From the NCBI GenBank assembly GCA_016290775.1, contig JAEEVF010000003.1:1-64000 (forward strand): DNA of 64,000 nucleotides. Reading direction: 5' to 3'. Below, piece after piece: positions 35,840 through 46,215 of this stretch (position 1 is the first letter of the stretch; every line of letters starts with the position of its first letter). This DNA comes from Acetatifactor sp. GTDB taxonomy: Bacteria > Bacillota > Clostridia > Lachnospirales > Lachnospiraceae. A program made the position numbers and the translations under genes. Below the pieces are notes generated by a model, which saw only the letters and a list, made by a program, of their open reading frames with translations, did no database searches and had not been told where the DNA came from.

Positions 35840-36208
35840 CTAGAATTCCAAGCCAGCTTCTCTGGCTGCGTCTGCTAATGCTGCGATCTTACCCTGGTAA
35901 ATGAAGCCGCCTCTGTCGAATACAACTTCCTTGATACCCTTTTCGATCGCGCGCTTTGCGATCACGGTTCCCAGATATGCTGCCGCTTCCACGTTGTCGG
36001 TCTGCTCAAGCTCACCCTTGATCTCTTTCTCAAGAGTGGATGCAGCTACAAGCGTGTTGCCAACGGTGTCGTCAATGATCTGCGCATACATGTGCTTATT
36101 GCTTCTGAACACTGCAAGACGAGGTCTTTCAGCAGTGCCGCTGAAGCGGTTACGTATTCTCATGTGCTTTTTAGCACGTACTTTTTGTCTGGATTCTTTG
36201 CTAACCAT
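35840..36208 (-). CDS. rplR: ribosomal protein L18
   Basis: This 122-residue 5S rRNA-binding protein starts [25 protein letters not shown]. The second ATG (36206-36208) is preferred because it lies nine bases after AAGGAG; the first is only three bases away. The [26 protein letters not shown] end is standard. Confidence 0.95.
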   Translation of the reverse strand: MVSKESRQKVRAKKHMRIRNRFSGTAERPRLAVFRSNKHMYAQIIDDTVGNTLVAASTLEKEIKGELEQTDNVEAAAYLGTVIAKRAIEKGIKEVVFDRGGFIYQGKIAALADAAREAGLEF

Positions 36209-36229
36209 CTTCATACACTCCTTATCTTA

Positions 36230-36778
36230 TTATTTCTTACCCTTACCAGTCTTGCCTTCTTTGCGTCTAATGATCTCATCAGCATACTTAATGCCCTTGC
36301 CCTTGTAAGGCTCAGGTCTTCTCTTGTCTCTGATCTCTGCAGCGTACTGACCAACCTTCTCCTTATCAATACCCTTGATAATGATCACGTTCTGGCCCTC
36401 TACTACAGACTCGATACCCTCGGGATCCGTCATCTCAACGGGATGAGAATATCCAAGGTTTAAGGTCAGCTTCTTGCCGGACTTTGCAGCTCTGTAACCT
36501 ACGCCGTTAACCTCGAGCTTCTTCTCGTAGCCCTGGGTAACGCCAACAACCATGTTGTTGATCAGAGTTCTGGTCAGTCCGTGAAGGGACTTCATCTTCT
36601 TTAAGTCATTGGGTCTGCTTACGACGATCTCAGCACCTTCCTGCTTGATCTCCATCTCAGCGGGTAATACTCTCTCGAGAGTTCCCTTAGGTCCTTTTAC
36701 GGTTACCTTGTTATTTTCTGCTATATCCACAGATACGCCTGCGGGAATAGCGATTGGCATTCTACCGATTCTTGACAT
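36230..36778 (-). CDS. rplF: ribosomal protein L6
   Basis: The 182-residue protein has two repeated domains and the [25 protein letters not shown] end typical of L6. It starts [15 protein letters not shown]. It lies next to the factor-binding site of the large subunit. Confidence 0.96.
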   Translation of the reverse strand: MSRIGRMPIAIPAGVSVDIAENNKVTVKGPKGTLERVLPAEMEIKQEGAEIVVSRPNDLKKMKSLHGLTRTLINNMVVGVTQGYEKKLEVNGVGYRAAKSGKKLTLNLGYSHPVEMTDPEGIESVVEGQNVIIIKGIDKEKVGQYAAEIRDKRRPEPYKGKGIKYADEIIRRKEGKTGKGKK

Positions 36779-36818
36779 GCCCGTACCTCCTAAATTATTT
36801 TACAATGTGAATTAGTTA

Positions 36819-37220
36819 CTACCAAACGAAAGCGAGTACCTCGCCGCCTACCTTGAGCTCACGAGCCTTCTTGTCCGTGATCACGCCCTGGTTGGTGGAA
36901 ATGATCGCGATGCCAAGTCCGCCAAGAACCTTGGGAAGCTCGTCCTTGCCTGCATATACGCGAAGGCCGGGCTTGGAAATTCTCTTGATACCGGAAATGA
37001 TCTTCTCATTCTTGTCTGCACCATACTTTAAGGTGATGCGGATCGTCTTGAAGCTGCCCTCATCGATCAGATCATACTTCTTAATAAATCCTTCATCCAG
37101 AAGAATCTGTGCGATAGCCAGCTTCATCTTGGAAGAGGGAACGTCAACCGTGTCATGCTTTGCAGTATTTGCATTGCGGATTCTTGTGAGCATATCTGCA
37201 ATAGGATCACTCATAGCCAT
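36819..37220 (-). CDS. rpsH: ribosomal protein S8
   Basis: The 133-residue protein starts [18 protein letters not shown] and has the [35 protein letters not shown] block. S8 binds 16S rRNA and in E. coli represses the spc operon; no copy of that site was identified here. Confidence 0.96.
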   Translation of the reverse strand: MAMSDPIADMLTRIRNANTAKHDTVDVPSSKMKLAIAQILLDEGFIKKYDLIDEGSFKTIRITLKYGADKNEKIISGIKRISKPGLRVYAGKDELPKVLGGLGIAIISTNQGVITDKKARELKVGGEVLAFVW

Positions 37221-37239
37221 TTTCGTATTTCCTCCTTCC

Positions 37240-37425
37240 TTACCAACTTGCCTTCTTCACGCCAGGGATCTGACCCTTGTACGCGAGTTCACGGAAGCAA
37301 ACTCTGCAGATGCCGTACTTTCTCAGAACGGCATGAGGGCGTCCGCAAATATTGCAACGGGTGTAAGCCTGCGTCGAGAACTTGGGCTTACGCTGCTGTT
37401 TGATCTTCATTGATGTCTTTGCCAT
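37240..37425 (-). CDS. rpsN: ribosomal protein S14, zinc-binding type
   Basis: The 61-residue protein has CNICGRPH...CRVCFREL, the four-Cys zinc site of the short Gram-positive form of S14 (also called rpsZ). It lies between rplE and rpsH. Confidence 0.96.
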   Translation of the reverse strand: MAKTSMKIKQQRKPKFSTQAYTRCNICGRPHAVLRKYGICRVCFRELAYKGQIPGVKKASW

Positions 37426-37439
37426 CAGATTTTACCTCC

Positions 37440-37982
37440 TTATTGTTTCGCGAACGGCATGTTGAACAGGGTTAACAGTTCGCGTGCCTCTTCATCGGTG
37501 TTAGCCGTGGTAACGAAGATGATGTCCATACCGCGGGTCTTGTCAATCTTATCGTACTCGATCTCAGGGAAAATGAACTGCTCCTTGATGCCAAGTGCAT
37601 AATTTCCTCTGCCGTCGAAACCGTTAGGATTAACGCCTCTGAAGTCACGTACTCGAGGTAATGCAAGGTTTACCAGACGATCCAAAAACTCGTACATCTT
37701 CTCGCCGCGCAGGGTGGTCTTACAACCGATTGCCATGCCCTCACGGATCTTGAAGTTTGCGATGGACTTCTTTGCCTTGGTGAGAACTGCCTTCTGACCG
37801 GTGATCTGCTCCATGTCATGAACTGCGTTCTCAAGTGCCTTTGCGTTGTCCTTTGCTTCGCCAACGCCCATATTTACAACGATCTTGTCGAGCTTGGGAA
37901 CCTGCATGGGGTTCTTGTAACCAAACTTCTTGGTCAGTGCAGCAACAATCTCGTCATTGTAAAAGTCTTTCAGTCTTGCCAC
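37440..37982 (-). CDS. rplE: ribosomal protein L5
   Basis: The 180-residue 5S rRNA-binding protein has the [20 protein letters not shown] and [21 protein letters not shown] blocks. It forms bridges with the small subunit head. Confidence 0.96.
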   Translation of the reverse strand: MARLKDFYNDEIVAALTKKFGYKNPMQVPKLDKIVVNMGVGEAKDNAKALENAVHDMEQITGQKAVLTKAKKSIANFKIREGMAIGCKTTLRGEKMYEFLDRLVNLALPRVRDFRGVNPNGFDGRGNYALGIKEQFIFPEIEYDKIDKTRGMDIIFVTTANTDEEARELLTLFNMPFAKQ

Positions 37983-38002
37983 TTTATTTTCCTCCTTCCC
38001 GA

Positions 38003-38314
38003 TCAGTCGATCACTTCGCCAGTCTTCTTGGCAAAGCGAACCTTCTTGTCGCCATCCATCTTGAAGCCAACTCTGGTGGGCTGACCCTTGACTACCAGCA
38101 TAACGTTGGAAATGTCAAGAGGTGCTTCCTTCTGGATGATCCCTCCATCGGGATTTGCCTGAGAGGGCTTGCAATGCTTGGTTACCTTGTTTACGCCCTC
38201 AACCAGGATCTTGTGATTCTTTGCGTCAACGGAGAGGACCTTGCCCTCTTCGCCCTTATTCTTGCCGGCGATGACTCTTACGGTCTCGCCCTTTTTAATC
38301 TTCAACGAAGCCAT
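38003..38314 (-). CDS. rplX: ribosomal protein L24
   Basis: The 103-residue protein has the KOW motif [21 protein letters not shown]. It starts large-subunit assembly by binding the 5' part of 23S rRNA. Confidence 0.95.
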   Translation of the reverse strand: MASLKIKKGETVRVIAGKNKGEEGKVLSVDAKNHKILVEGVNKVTKHCKPSQANPDGGIIQKEAPLDISNVMLVVKGQPTRVGFKMDGDKKVRFAKKTGEVID

Positions 38315-38329
38315 GTGGTTACCTCCTCC

Positions 38330-38698
38330 TTACAGTACTTCGGGAGCCAGGGAAACAATCTTCATAAACTGCTTCTCACGGAGCTCTCTTGCAACGGGTC
38401 CAAAGATACGGGTTCCTCTGGGAGTCTTGTCATCCTTGATGATCACTGCTGCATTCTCGTCGAACTTAATGTAGGAACCGTCCTTACGGCGTACGCCCTT
38501 AACGGTACGAACCACAACAGCCTTCACTACGTCACCCTTCTTTACAACGCCGCCTGGTGTTGCATCTTTAACGGAAGCAACGATCACGTCGCCAATCTGC
38601 GCATATCTTCTTGTAGAGCCGCCCATAACACGGATGCAAAGCAGTTCCTTCGCGCCGGTGTTATCAGCAACCTTCAGTCTAGTTTCCTGCTGAACCAT
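38330..38698 (-). CDS. rplN: ribosomal protein L14
   Basis: The 122-residue protein starts [28 protein letters not shown] and ends with the [12 protein letters not shown] block. It forms part of the subunit interface. Confidence 0.96.
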   Translation of the reverse strand: MVQQETRLKVADNTGAKELLCIRVMGGSTRRYAQIGDVIVASVKDATPGGVVKKGDVVKAVVVRTVKGVRRKDGSYIKFDENAAVIIKDDKTPRGTRIFGPVARELREKQFMKIVSLAPEVL

Positions 38699-38713
38699 GA
38701 TTCTTCCTCCTAA

Positions 38714-38971
38714 TTATTTCACTTTCTCAACGATCTCAACAAGTCTCCATCTCTTGTCCTTGGACAGAGGTCTCGTCTCCATCACCTTAACGGTATCGCC
38801 GATGCTGCACTCGTTGTTCTCATCATGTGCCTTCAGCTTGTAAGTCTTCTTAACGATCTTCTTGTAAAGGGGATGAGCAACGTGCTCCTCGATCGCAACC
38901 ACGATCGTCTTATCCATCTTATTGCTAACGACCTTACCGATACGGGTCTTTCTCAAATTTCTCTCTTCCAC
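38714..38971 (-). CDS. rpsQ: ribosomal protein S17
   Basis: The 85-residue OB-fold protein has [17 protein letters not shown] and the [19 protein letters not shown] end. It binds 16S rRNA early in assembly. Confidence 0.96.
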   Translation of the reverse strand: MEERNLRKTRIGKVVSNKMDKTIVVAIEEHVAHPLYKKIVKKTYKLKAHDENNECSIGDTVKVMETRPLSKDKRWRLVEIVEKVK

Positions 38972-38985
38972 GGCTGATCTCCTTT

Positions 38986-39189
38986 CTACGCGTTCGCCTT
39001 CTGATTCATGACGGTCTGAATGCGAGCGATGTTCTTGCGAACTTCCTTGATCCTGGCCGTATTGTCCAGCTGGTTCGTAGCGTTCTGGAATCTCAGATTG
39101 AAAAGTTCCTTCTTTGCAGATACCAGCTCAGCTGCAAGTTCTGCAGCATTCTTCGTCTGTAACTCTTCTAAATATTTACTCGATTTCAT
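38986..39189 (-). CDS. rpmC: ribosomal protein L29
   Basis: The 67-residue two-helix protein has the [37 protein letters not shown] block. Its start overlaps the rplP stop by four bases, which suggests translational coupling. It sits near the peptide exit. Confidence 0.95.
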   Translation of the reverse strand: MKSSKYLEELQTKNAAELAAELVSAKKELFNLRFQNATNQLDNTARIKEVRKNIARIQTVMNQKANA

Positions 39190-39614
39190 TCTGCACCGCC
39201 TTCCAGATCTGCCTTAGAGACGATCTTACATTTGCAAGGAAGCTTGTGCATAGCCAGACGCAGTGCCTCACGTGCGGATTCCTCAGGAACTCCGCCGATC
39301 TCGAACATTACGCGACCAGGCTTTACAACAGCTACCCAATACTCAACGCTACCTTTACCGGAACCCATACGAGTTTCAGCAGGCTTTGCCGTTACGGGCT
39401 TATCCGGGAAAATCTTGATCCAAACCTTACCAACACGCTTGGTGTATCTGGTAAGTGCAATACGGGCTGCCTCGATCTGATTGGACTTGATCCAACAAGG
39501 CTCAGTAGCTACCAAACCGAACTCGCCATAGCTCAGAGTATTACCTCTGGAAGCTTTGCCGGCCATGGAACCACGGAACTGCTTACGACGCTTAACTCTT
39601 TTCGGCATTAACAT
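39186..39614 (-). CDS. rplP: ribosomal protein L16
   Basis: The 142-residue protein has [23 protein letters not shown], which is normally the N-terminus, so the ATG at 39606-39608 may be the true start. The [28 protein letters not shown] block lines the A-site tRNA. It follows rpsC by two bases. Confidence 0.96.
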   Translation of the reverse strand: MLMPKRVKRRKQFRGSMAGKASRGNTLSYGEFGLVATEPCWIKSNQIEAARIALTRYTKRVGKVWIKIFPDKPVTAKPAETRMGSGKGSVEYWVAVVKPGRVMFEIGGVPEESAREALRLAMHKLPCKCKIVSKADLEGGAE

Positions 39615-39616
39615 AA

Positions 39617-40276
39617 TTACTTATCGCTCCCTTCCGTAGGCTCTCCTTTAGTAGGAAGAATTTCGCCTTTATAAATCCAAACCTTAACACCAACCTTACC
39701 ATAGGTGGTATCAGCCTCAGCGAAGCCATAGTCGATGTCAGCTCTCAAAGTCTGCAGGGGGATGGTTCCCTCGCTGTAGAACTCGCTTCTAGCGATGTCC
39801 GCACCGCCAAGGCGACCTGCGCATGCAGCCTTGATGCCAAGGGCACCGGCCTTCATGGTGCTAGCCATGCACTTCTTAACGGCACGTCTATAGGATACAC
39901 GGTTCTCAAGCTGCTGAGCAATGTTCTCTGCAACGAGCTGTGCATCTCTGTCGGGTCTCTTGATCTCCTTGATGTCAACCTGAACCTTCTTGCCAGTCAT
40001 CTTTGCAAGCTCGGTCTTGGTTGCCTCAATGTCTGCGCCGCCACGTCCAATGATCAGGCCGGGCTTTGCGGAGTAGATCACAACCTTTACTCTGTCGGAC
40101 GTTCTCTCGATCTCGATCTTGGCAACGCCCGTGTTCTTTAACTTCTTCTTCAGGTACTCTCTGATCTTGTAGTCTTCTGCAAGATAATCAGCAAACTCAG
40201 ACTCAGCATACCATCTGGAATCCCAATCTTTAATAACACCGACTCTTAAGCCGTGAGGATTAACTTTCTGTCCCAT
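39617..40276 (-). CDS. rpsC: ribosomal protein S3
   Basis: The 219-residue protein starts [22 protein letters not shown] and has a KH domain ([19 protein letters not shown]) and the C-terminal [35 protein letters not shown] block. It guides mRNA into the ribosome. Confidence 0.97.
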   Translation of the reverse strand: MGQKVNPHGLRVGVIKDWDSRWYAESEFADYLAEDYKIREYLKKKLKNTGVAKIEIERTSDRVKVVIYSAKPGLIIGRGGADIEATKTELAKMTGKKVQVDIKEIKRPDRDAQLVAENIAQQLENRVSYRRAVKKCMASTMKAGALGIKAACAGRLGGADIARSEFYSEGTIPLQTLRADIDYGFAEADTTYGKVGVKVWIYKGEILPTKGEPTEGSDK

Positions 40277-40296
40277 TGATTTTTCTGCTCCTTTCC

Positions 40297-40686
40297 CTAC
40301 TTCTTCTCATCCAGTACTACAGTGATGTGGCTCATGCGCTTTTCGATGCGATAAGCTCTACCCTGTGCACGGGGTCTAACGCGCTTCATTGTAGGTCCCT
40401 TGTTTGCGTAGCATTCTGCAACGTAGAGGTTTTCAGCCTTCATGCCGTTGTTGTTCTCAGCGTTAGCGATCGCTGACTGCAGAAGCTTCTTTACAAGGCT
40501 GGAAGCATATCTGGGATTGTACTCCAGGATTGCAAGTGCCTGTGTTACGTCCTTGCCTCTGATGGCATCCAGTACGAAGCAAGCCTTCGTTACGGACACT
40601 CTGGCGTAAGACAGCTTTGCGGAAGGTCTTACGTCCTTTTGAGCATTACGCTCTCTCTTGATTTGGGATCTATGCCCTTTAGCCAT
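40297..40686 (-). CDS. rplV: ribosomal protein L22
   Basis: The 129-residue protein has the hairpin loop [25 protein letters not shown] that lines the nascent peptide tunnel. A 128-base gap with a four-stem structure separates it from rpsS, which is unusually long for this operon. Confidence 0.96.
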   Translation of the reverse strand: MAKGHRSQIKRERNAQKDVRPSAKLSYARVSVTKACFVLDAIRGKDVTQALAILEYNPRYASSLVKKLLQSAIANAENNNGMKAENLYVAECYANKGPTMKRVRPRAQGRAYRIEKRMSHITVVLDEKK

Positions 40687-40711
40687 AGATTTTGTCCTCC
40701 TTTTCTAATAA

Positions 40712-40799
40712 AACGCATCCGGTACGGCTATGCCGCAGCCGGACGGGTCAGGTTCCATTATCCCGACCTGCGGTTGCCCTCTCCGGGCAGCCATGCGTT
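40712..40799 (-). ncRNA. cloverleaf-like structured RNA between rpsS and rplV
   Basis: AACGCAT and ATGCGTT (40712-40718 and 40793-40799) form a closing seven-bp stem. Within it the minus-strand RNA can fold three arms: TGCCC with GGGCA, CAGGT with ACCTG, and a compound arm with CCGG/CCGG and CGGC/GCCG. It lacks the T-arm and loop bases of a tRNA. Its place ahead of rplV suggests a ribosomal protein leader or a processed spacer. The folding is my own reading and is not computed. Confidence 0.5.
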
Positions 40800-40814
40800 G
40801 TCAACTGATTTTGC

Positions 40815-41096
40815 TTACCTAACCTTGGACTTCTTCTCGTCCTTGCCATGACCTCTGAAGGTTCTGGTAGCAACGAACTCGCCAAGCTTGTGACCAACCA
40901 TGTCCTCGGTAACATATACCGGAACGTGCTTTCTGCCGTCATGAACAGCGATCGTATGTCCTACAAAGGAAGGGAAAATTGTAGAACGACGGGACCAGGT
41001 CTTGATAACCTGCTTCTGTCCGGATGCGTTCAGGGCATCTACTTTCTTCATCAGACTGGAGTCTGCGAAAGGTCCTTTTTTCAGTGATCTTGCCAT
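40815..41096 (-). CDS. rpsS: ribosomal protein S19
   Basis: The 93-residue protein starts [23 protein letters not shown] and has the [27 protein letters not shown] block. It lies in the head of the small subunit and contacts S13. Confidence 0.97.
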   Translation of the reverse strand: MARSLKKGPFADSSLMKKVDALNASGQKQVIKTWSRRSTIFPSFVGHTIAVHDGRKHVPVYVTEDMVGHKLGEFVATRTFRGHGKDEKKSKVR

Positions 41097-41114
41097 CGTC
41101 TTTTTCCTCCTCTA

Positions 41115-41957
41115 TTATTTGATTGCCCGACCGTCGCGTCTTCTTACGATCAGCTTGTTGGAAGCCTTCTTGGACTTTCTGGTCTTCAGGCCAAGAGCGG
41201 GCTTGCCCCAAGGAGTGGAAGGACCGGGACGACCGATGCCAGTCTTACCTTCACCACCACCATGAGGATGGTCGTTCGGGTTCATAACGGAACCGCGTAC
41301 GGTGGGACGAATGCCCATGTGACGCTTGCGTCCAGCCTTACCAATGTTGACAAGGTTGTGGTCGATGTTGCCAACCACGCCTACGGTTGCGCGGCAAACA
41401 AGAGGAACCATTCTCATCTCACCGGAGGGGAGACGAAGGGTAGCATACTTGCCTTCCTTAGCCATGAGCTGTGCACTGTTGCCGGCTGCGCGAACCATCT
41501 GGCCGCCCTTGCCGGGATACAGCTCAACGTTGTGTACCTGAGTACCTACGGGGATCTCGGACAGAGGCAGGCAGTTACCGATCCTAACCTCGGCCTGAGG
41601 TCCGTTCATCACCTTCATGCCGTCGGTCAGGCCCTGAGGAGCGATGATATAAGACTTCGTGCCGTCTGCATAGCAGATCAGTGCGATGTTTGCGGATCTG
41701 TTGGGATCGTACTCGATTCCCTTAACGATGGCAGGGATGCCATCCTTGTTTCTCTTAAAGTCAACGATTCTGTACTGCGTTCTTACGCCGCCGCCCTGAT
41801 GACGAACGGTGATCTTACCCTGATTGTTACGGCCGGAGTTCTTCTTCAGAGATACGGTAAGGCTCTTCTCAGGTGCCTTCTTCGTGATCTCGGAGAAATC
41901 AGAACCGGTCATGTGTCTTCTAGAGGGTGTATAAGGTTTGTAAGACTTAATACCCAT
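41115..41957 (-). CDS. rplB: ribosomal protein L2
   Basis: The 280-residue protein has the conserved [34 protein letters not shown] block and the [18 protein letters not shown] motif, with the His residue implicated at the peptidyl transferase centre. It is the largest ribosomal protein of the operon. Confidence 0.97.
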   Translation of the reverse strand: MGIKSYKPYTPSRRHMTGSDFSEITKKAPEKSLTVSLKKNSGRNNQGKITVRHQGGGVRTQYRIVDFKRNKDGIPAIVKGIEYDPNRSANIALICYADGTKSYIIAPQGLTDGMKVMNGPQAEVRIGNCLPLSEIPVGTQVHNVELYPGKGGQMVRAAGNSAQLMAKEGKYATLRLPSGEMRMVPLVCRATVGVVGNIDHNLVNIGKAGRKRHMGIRPTVRGSVMNPNDHPHGGGEGKTGIGRPGPSTPWGKPALGLKTRKSKKASNKLIVRRRDGRAIK

Positions 41958-42033
41958 TGTTTTTTCTCCTTTTTCGATTGATTCTTTGCGCAGCGCCTTT
42001 GCGCCGCATACTTTAATCCGTCAAGGCCTTTGA

Positions 42034-42333
42034 TTACAGGCCTGCGTAGATCTCGATGTCCTTGCTGTCAGCGGTAAGCTTAACCATGGCCTTCTTGGTC
42101 TTTGCGGTCTTGCCGTATACCATGCCGCGTCTCTTGTTCTTGCCTTCGCAGTTCATGGTATTCACCTTCTCAACCTTAACGCCGTCGAACATCTTCTCAA
42201 CAGCTTCCTTGATCTGAGTCTTGTTTGCGTCTACGTGAACAAGGAAGGTATACTTCTTCTCAGCCGTATCAGCCATGCTCTTCTCAGTGATCACGGGCTT
42301 AAGGATCACGTCATAATACTTAATGTCAGCCAT
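42034..42333 (-). CDS. rplW: ribosomal protein L23
   Basis: The 99-residue protein has the [41 protein letters not shown] block. It forms the docking site for signal recognition particle and trigger factor at the exit tunnel. It overlaps the rplD stop by one base. Confidence 0.96.
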   Translation of the reverse strand: MADIKYYDVILKPVITEKSMADTAEKKYTFLVHVDANKTQIKEAVEKMFDGVKVEKVNTMNCEGKNKRRGMVYGKTAKTKKAMVKLTADSKDIEIYAGL

Positions 42334-42953
42334 TATGCATATACCTCCTCAATCTTACTTACTGCATCCTTGGTCAGAACCAGGGTCTTTGCATTCAGAA
42401 TGTCATATACGTTGATCGCATTTACCAGAGAGGTGTTTACGTTCTCTACGTTTCTTGCACTCATAACAACGTTCTTGTCGTTTTCAGCAAGAACAACGAG
42501 GCCGCTTACCACCTTGAGGTTGTTCATTACGTTTACGAAATTCTTGGTCTTGATCTCATCGAACTTCAGCTCGTCGAGAACGATCAGGTTGCCGCCCTGC
42601 ACCTTGTCGGTAAGAACGGACTTAAGGGCTGCCTGCTTTTCCTTCCTGTTCATCTTGAAGCTGTAATCTCTGGGAACGGGAGCGAACACAACTCCGCCGC
42701 CCTTCCACTGAGGAGCACGGATGGAGCCCTGTCTTGCATGACCGGTTCCCTTCTGTCTCCAAGGCTTGATTCCGCCTCCGGATACCTCAGCACGGGTCTT
42801 AGCCTTCTGAGTTCCCTGACGATTATTCGCAAGTTGCTGGACCACCGCCATGTGCACCAAGTGCTCATTCACCTGAGCGCCGAATACGGCATCGTTTAAT
42901 TCGATCGTACCAACTTCCTTGCCTTCCATATTATATACAGATACGTTTGCCAT
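42333..42953 (-). CDS. rplD: ribosomal protein L4
   Basis: The 206-residue protein has the extended loop [39 protein letters not shown] style region (residues about 50-90). L4 is a known autogenous repressor of the S10 operon in E. coli; the long structured leader ahead of rpsJ could be a comparable target. Confidence 0.96.
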   Translation of the reverse strand: MANVSVYNMEGKEVGTIELNDAVFGAQVNEHLVHMAVVQQLANNRQGTQKAKTRAEVSGGGIKPWRQKGTGHARQGSIRAPQWKGGGVVFAPVPRDYSFKMNRKEKQAALKSVLTDKVQGGNLIVLDELKFDEIKTKNFVNVMNNLKVVSGLVVLAENDKNVVMSARNVENVNTSLVNAINVYDILNAKTLVLTKDAVSKIEEVYA

Positions 42954-42979
42954 CTGATTGGTCCTCCTTTCTCCTTAAA

Positions 42980-43648
42980 CTAGCACTCTACCTTAACGGT
43001 CTCTTTGATGGTTACCAGAGCCTTCTTGGGTCCGGGAACTGCGCCCTTAACCAAAAGAAGATTCTTGTCAGCGTCTACTCTTACTACTTCGAGGTTCTGA
43101 ACGGTTACCTTTACGCTACCCATGTGGCCAGGCATTCCCTTGCCCTTGAATACGCGGCTAGGTGAGGAACATGCACCGTTGGAACCCTGATGACGATGGA
43201 ACTTGGAACCGTGCTTCATGGGTCCTCTGTGCTGACCAAGTCTCTTGATCGCACCCTGGAATCCTTTACCTTTGCTGATCGCGGTTGCGTCGATCTTGTC
43301 GCCGGCCGCGAAGATGTCAGCCTTGATCTCATCGCCAAGCTTATAATCAGCAGCGTTCTCGAACTTGAATTCCCTAACATATCTCTTAGAAGTAACGCCA
43401 GCCTTCTTGAAGTGACCAGCCTCAGCCTTGTTCACGCCGTGAGCATGGATCAGCTTGCCTTCTTCGCTGTACTTTTCCTTCTTGTCTACGAAGCCAACCT
43501 GTACTGCGCTGTAGCCGTCGTTCTCAACGGTCTTGATCTGGGTTACTGCGCAAGGGCCAGCCTGAAGAACGGTTACGGGAACCAGAACGCCGTCTTCGTT
43601 GAAGATCTGAGTCATTCCGACCTTAGTTGCCAAAATTGCTTTCTTCAT
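42980..43648 (-). CDS. rplC: ribosomal protein L3
   Basis: The 222-residue protein starts [20 protein letters not shown] and has the [23 protein letters not shown] block with the usual Gln-containing loop. It helps start assembly of the large subunit. Confidence 0.97.
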   Translation of the reverse strand: MKKAILATKVGMTQIFNEDGVLVPVTVLQAGPCAVTQIKTVENDGYSAVQVGFVDKKEKYSEEGKLIHAHGVNKAEAGHFKKAGVTSKRYVREFKFENAADYKLGDEIKADIFAAGDKIDATAISKGKGFQGAIKRLGQHRGPMKHGSKFHRHQGSNGACSSPSRVFKGKGMPGHMGSVKVTVQNLEVVRVDADKNLLLVKGAVPGPKKALVTIKETVKVEC

Positions 43649-43779
43649 ATTGATGTTTTACCTCCATTGTTGTTCATCTACATAGTGGACCGGGCGAACC
43701 CGTTCATACGTCTAAGTAGAGGTTTTTGGTTTCTTTTCCGTTGCACTTTTGATTGGTAGTTCTTGTTTCTTTAATGATA

Positions 43780-44097
43780 TTATCTAGTCTTCATCTTGAT
43801 GTCGATGTAAACGCCTGCAGGCATCTCGAGTCTCTGAAGAGCGTCGATCGTCTTCTGGTTGGGAGCGATGATGTCGATCAGTCTCTTGTGGGTACGCTGC
43901 TCGAACTGCTCTCTGGAGTCCTTGTACTTGTGTACGGCTCTAAGGATGGTAACCACTTCCTTCTTAGTGGGAAGAGGCACGGGGCCGCTGACCTGGGAGC
44001 CCGTCTTCCTTACCGTTTCGATGATCTTCTTTGCAGATGCATCCACCTGCTGATGCTCGTAAGCCTTCAGGGTAATTCTCATTACTTGACTTGCCAT
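43780..44097 (-). CDS. rpsJ: ribosomal protein S10
   Basis: The 105-residue protein starts [16 protein letters not shown]. The ATG at 44095-44097 is chosen because AGGAGGAG stands nine bases upstream; the longer open frame is leader sequence. The [39 protein letters not shown] block is standard. S10 is the first gene of the operon and also acts in transcription antitermination as NusE. Confidence 0.97.
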   Translation of the reverse strand: MASQVMRITLKAYEHQQVDASAKKIIETVRKTGSQVSGPVPLPTKKEVVTILRAVHKYKDSREQFEQRTHKRLIDIIAPNQKTIDALQRLEMPAGVYIDIKMKTR

Positions 44098-44140
44098 AAA
44101 AAAAGTCTCCTCCTTTTCGCACTTTTGCTTTCGAAAGTAC

Positions 44141-44281
44141 GACAAGTGGCGACTGTACACCCTCCCGTGTGTGTCCTGAACCATCCGCAACGTATGTCCG
44201 GTTCAATCCCTACACGTCGTTTCTGCCCCGGGGGCAGACTTGTTGGAACTTGTTTAGTTCCTTGGTACACAGTGACTTGTC
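44141..44281 (-). promoter_or_regulatory. structured leader of the S10 operon
   Basis: About 280 bases separate the promoter from rpsJ. Within them GACAAGT (44141-44147) pairs with ACTTGTC (44275-44281), continued by ACTGT (44152-44156) with ACAGT (44269-44273). This long-range stem encloses hairpins such as TCTGCCC/GGGCAGA (44222-44238), GGAAC/GTTCC (44245-44261) and GAACC/GGTTC further down. The arrangement resembles autoregulatory S10-operon leaders, though I cannot name the class. Confidence 0.6.
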
Positions 44282-44382
44282 GTCAGTTTCCTAACTTGAC
44301 ATTCGCTCCACGGAAAACCCGTATTCCGTCACCGAAATACGGCAACCTCACGCTTCACAGCTATCATGCCACAGCGTTATTT

Positions 44383-44411
44383 AGTATATATGGTTCTTGC
44401 GGATAGTGCAA
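44383..44411 (-). promoter_or_regulatory. promoter of the S10-spc-alpha operon
   Basis: TTGCAC (44406-44411) and TATACT (44383-44388) are 17 bases apart on the minus strand, in an AT-rich upstream context with A and T runs at 44425-44470 that could act as an UP element. This is the only strong promoter seen ahead of the operon. Confidence 0.8.
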
Positions 44412-44479
44412 GAATAATTTTCAGGAAAATTGTATTTTTTTTGTATTTTTTTAAATACATTCGCCAAAATGGGGTTTTT

Positions 44480-45250
44480 TTAGTCAAATTTCTCGTAAAT
44501 GGGATCGTAGATCCGAGTTACGCCATCATCTGCAAGCTTCCCTTCGCGGTAATACGACACCCTCGCCCTGAGATCCGCCTCAGTGCACGTTTCCGGCGTG
44601 GCAACATAGTGATCACATCGCCAGCTCTTAAAACGAGAGCTCCAGCCAGTCTCCGTAAAAAGCTTCCCTATCTTGTCCTTTGAAAGATTATCCTCTTTAG
44701 AATAATAAGTGATGACTACATTCAACTCCGGGTCTCTTCGCCTATAATCACGCACTTCACCGTATATGACCTCGTCAAACGTCTCGGGCGTTATCCAAGA
44801 TGCCAATTTTCTCATCTTAAGGTCTTCTTCAGGAGAATAATCATATATGTCTATTGTATATTCGCCGCGCTTAAAAAGTCCTCTCTTCTCAATTTCCTTT
44901 TTCACGGCATCCGTGATCGCTTCCTTAAGTGCCCCAGAATAATAGTTTGAAATGATATAACATCCCTCTTCATAGGTAAGCACGTCAACTTCTCCCTGGT
45001 ATTCCGTCCCACTAACCGAGAACTCGACCTCAAACCCGTTCCTATTATGTGGATACACCTGAAAATGCGTTACCATGTAGTCCCCTTCTTCCAGGCCATA
45101 CGATTTCATCAGTTCTGCGAAACCCTTCCTCGCGTCATCTTCCCACAGATTCTCCTTGTAATCCCTGTCTTTTACGAAAAGCACTAAACCCAAAAAAGCC
45201 AACGTAAACAACACCACGATCGTAAAGAAAAAAGCTTTGATCACCTTCAT
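44480..45250 (-). CDS. membrane-anchored protein of unknown function
   Basis: The 256-residue product starts at the ATG at 45248-45250, which follows GGGGGA by eight to nine bases. One N-terminal hydrophobic helix (about 5-27) is followed by a charged domain with no motif I recognise. Segments such as GDYMVTHFQVYPHNRNGFEVEFSVSGTEYQGEVDVL suggest a beta-rich fold. It probably sits on the outer face with a single anchor, or is a cleaved secreted protein without a lipobox Cys. It lies between a DMT transporter and the S10 promoter. Confidence 0.65.
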   Translation of the reverse strand: MKVIKAFFFTIVVLFTLAFLGLVLFVKDRDYKENLWEDDARKGFAELMKSYGLEEGDYMVTHFQVYPHNRNGFEVEFSVSGTEYQGEVDVLTYEEGCYIISNYYSGALKEAITDAVKKEIEKRGLFKRGEYTIDIYDYSPEEDLKMRKLASWITPETFDEVIYGEVRDYRRRDPELNVVITYYSKEDNLSKDKIGKLFTETGWSSRFKSWRCDHYVATPETCTEADLRARVSYYREGKLADDGVTRIYDPIYEKFD

Positions 45251-45274
45251 AATATAATCCCCCATTTAGAACAA

Positions 45275-46153
45275 TTATGCAACTAAAATGCAACTGGCTA
45301 AGACAAGGAACATGCCAAGGAGCCCGGTGACGGTGAATGCTTCTTTATATAAGAAGAAACCGACCAGGGACGCCATGACGGGCTCGATCGAAGCGATGAT
45401 CGAAGCGCGCCCGTTTTCCATGCCCCGAAGGCCGGCGGTGTAGAAAAGATATGCCGCCACGGTCGTAAGAAACGTCAGTGCCACGTCAAACAAAAGAGCC
45501 TTTGCGTCAGCTGAGGCAATGCATGCCGTAAAGTGCTTCAGATCCAAAAGCGGCACCGTCCCGACAAGCGCAAACAGAAAGGTATAGGTCGTGATCGTAT
45601 ACGAAGAATATCCCCTTTGGATCGCGAACTTGCCAAAAATGCTGTAAAGCGCATAGCCAAGGCCTGCGCCAAGCCCCGTAAGAAGTCCGATCACTGAGAT
45701 CGACACGCCTCCAAGACCCCCGGACACCAGAACGCAGCCCACAAAGGCCAGCGCCAAGGCAAGGAGCTTACGGCGTCCGATCTTTTCCTTAAATAAGAAA
45801 AAGGAGAATATGATGACGAAGGACGGCGCCGTGTAAAGCAAGATCGCGGCCACGGAAAGCGTCGCATGATTCATGCAGGTAAAATAGCAAACGTTAAAGA
45901 AGGCCACGCTCAGGATCCCCGTGCCGGCAAAGCACCACAGATCCTTCCACTTGACCTTAAGCTCTTTTCTCTTAAAAAGGGCCATGCCGGCAAACATCAC
46001 GATCGCCGTCACAAGCGCACGAAAGGCGGTGATCTCCAAAGAGTCAAACCCGCCTCCGTTCATCGTGCGCACCAAGATTCCCATGCAGCCCCAGAGCATT
46101 CCCGCCGCGAGAACGCACAGGGCTGATTTTTTCGTGCGTAATTGATTCTTCAA
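45275..46153 (-). CDS. EamA/DMT family transporter
   Basis: The 292-residue membrane protein has about ten helices in two EamA repeats, with the second around IGLLTGLGAGLGYALYSIFGKFAIQRGYSS and ENGRASIIASIEPVMASLVGFFLYKEAFT. The start is TTG at 46151-46153 with AAGGAG six bases upstream. Relatives export amino acids or metabolites; the substrate here is unknown. Confidence 0.88.
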   Translation of the reverse strand: MKNQLRTKKSALCVLAAGMLWGCMGILVRTMNGGGFDSLEITAFRALVTAIVMFAGMALFKRKELKVKWKDLWCFAGTGILSVAFFNVCYFTCMNHATLSVAAILLYTAPSFVIIFSFFLFKEKIGRRKLLALALAFVGCVLVSGGLGGVSISVIGLLTGLGAGLGYALYSIFGKFAIQRGYSSYTITTYTFLFALVGTVPLLDLKHFTACIASADAKALLFDVALTFLTTVAAYLFYTAGLRGMENGRASIIASIEPVMASLVGFFLYKEAFTVTGLLGMFLVLASCILVA

Positions 46154-46215
46154 TTAAAACTCCTTTAGTGCCACACATTGCCACGTGCGACGAGGACACT
46201 GCGGCAAATTCCGAT

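Noticed and set aside
40712..40799. Cloverleaf shape as a tRNA gene
   Set aside because: Arm lengths, missing T-loop consensus and missing CCA-type acceptor context do not fit a tRNA.
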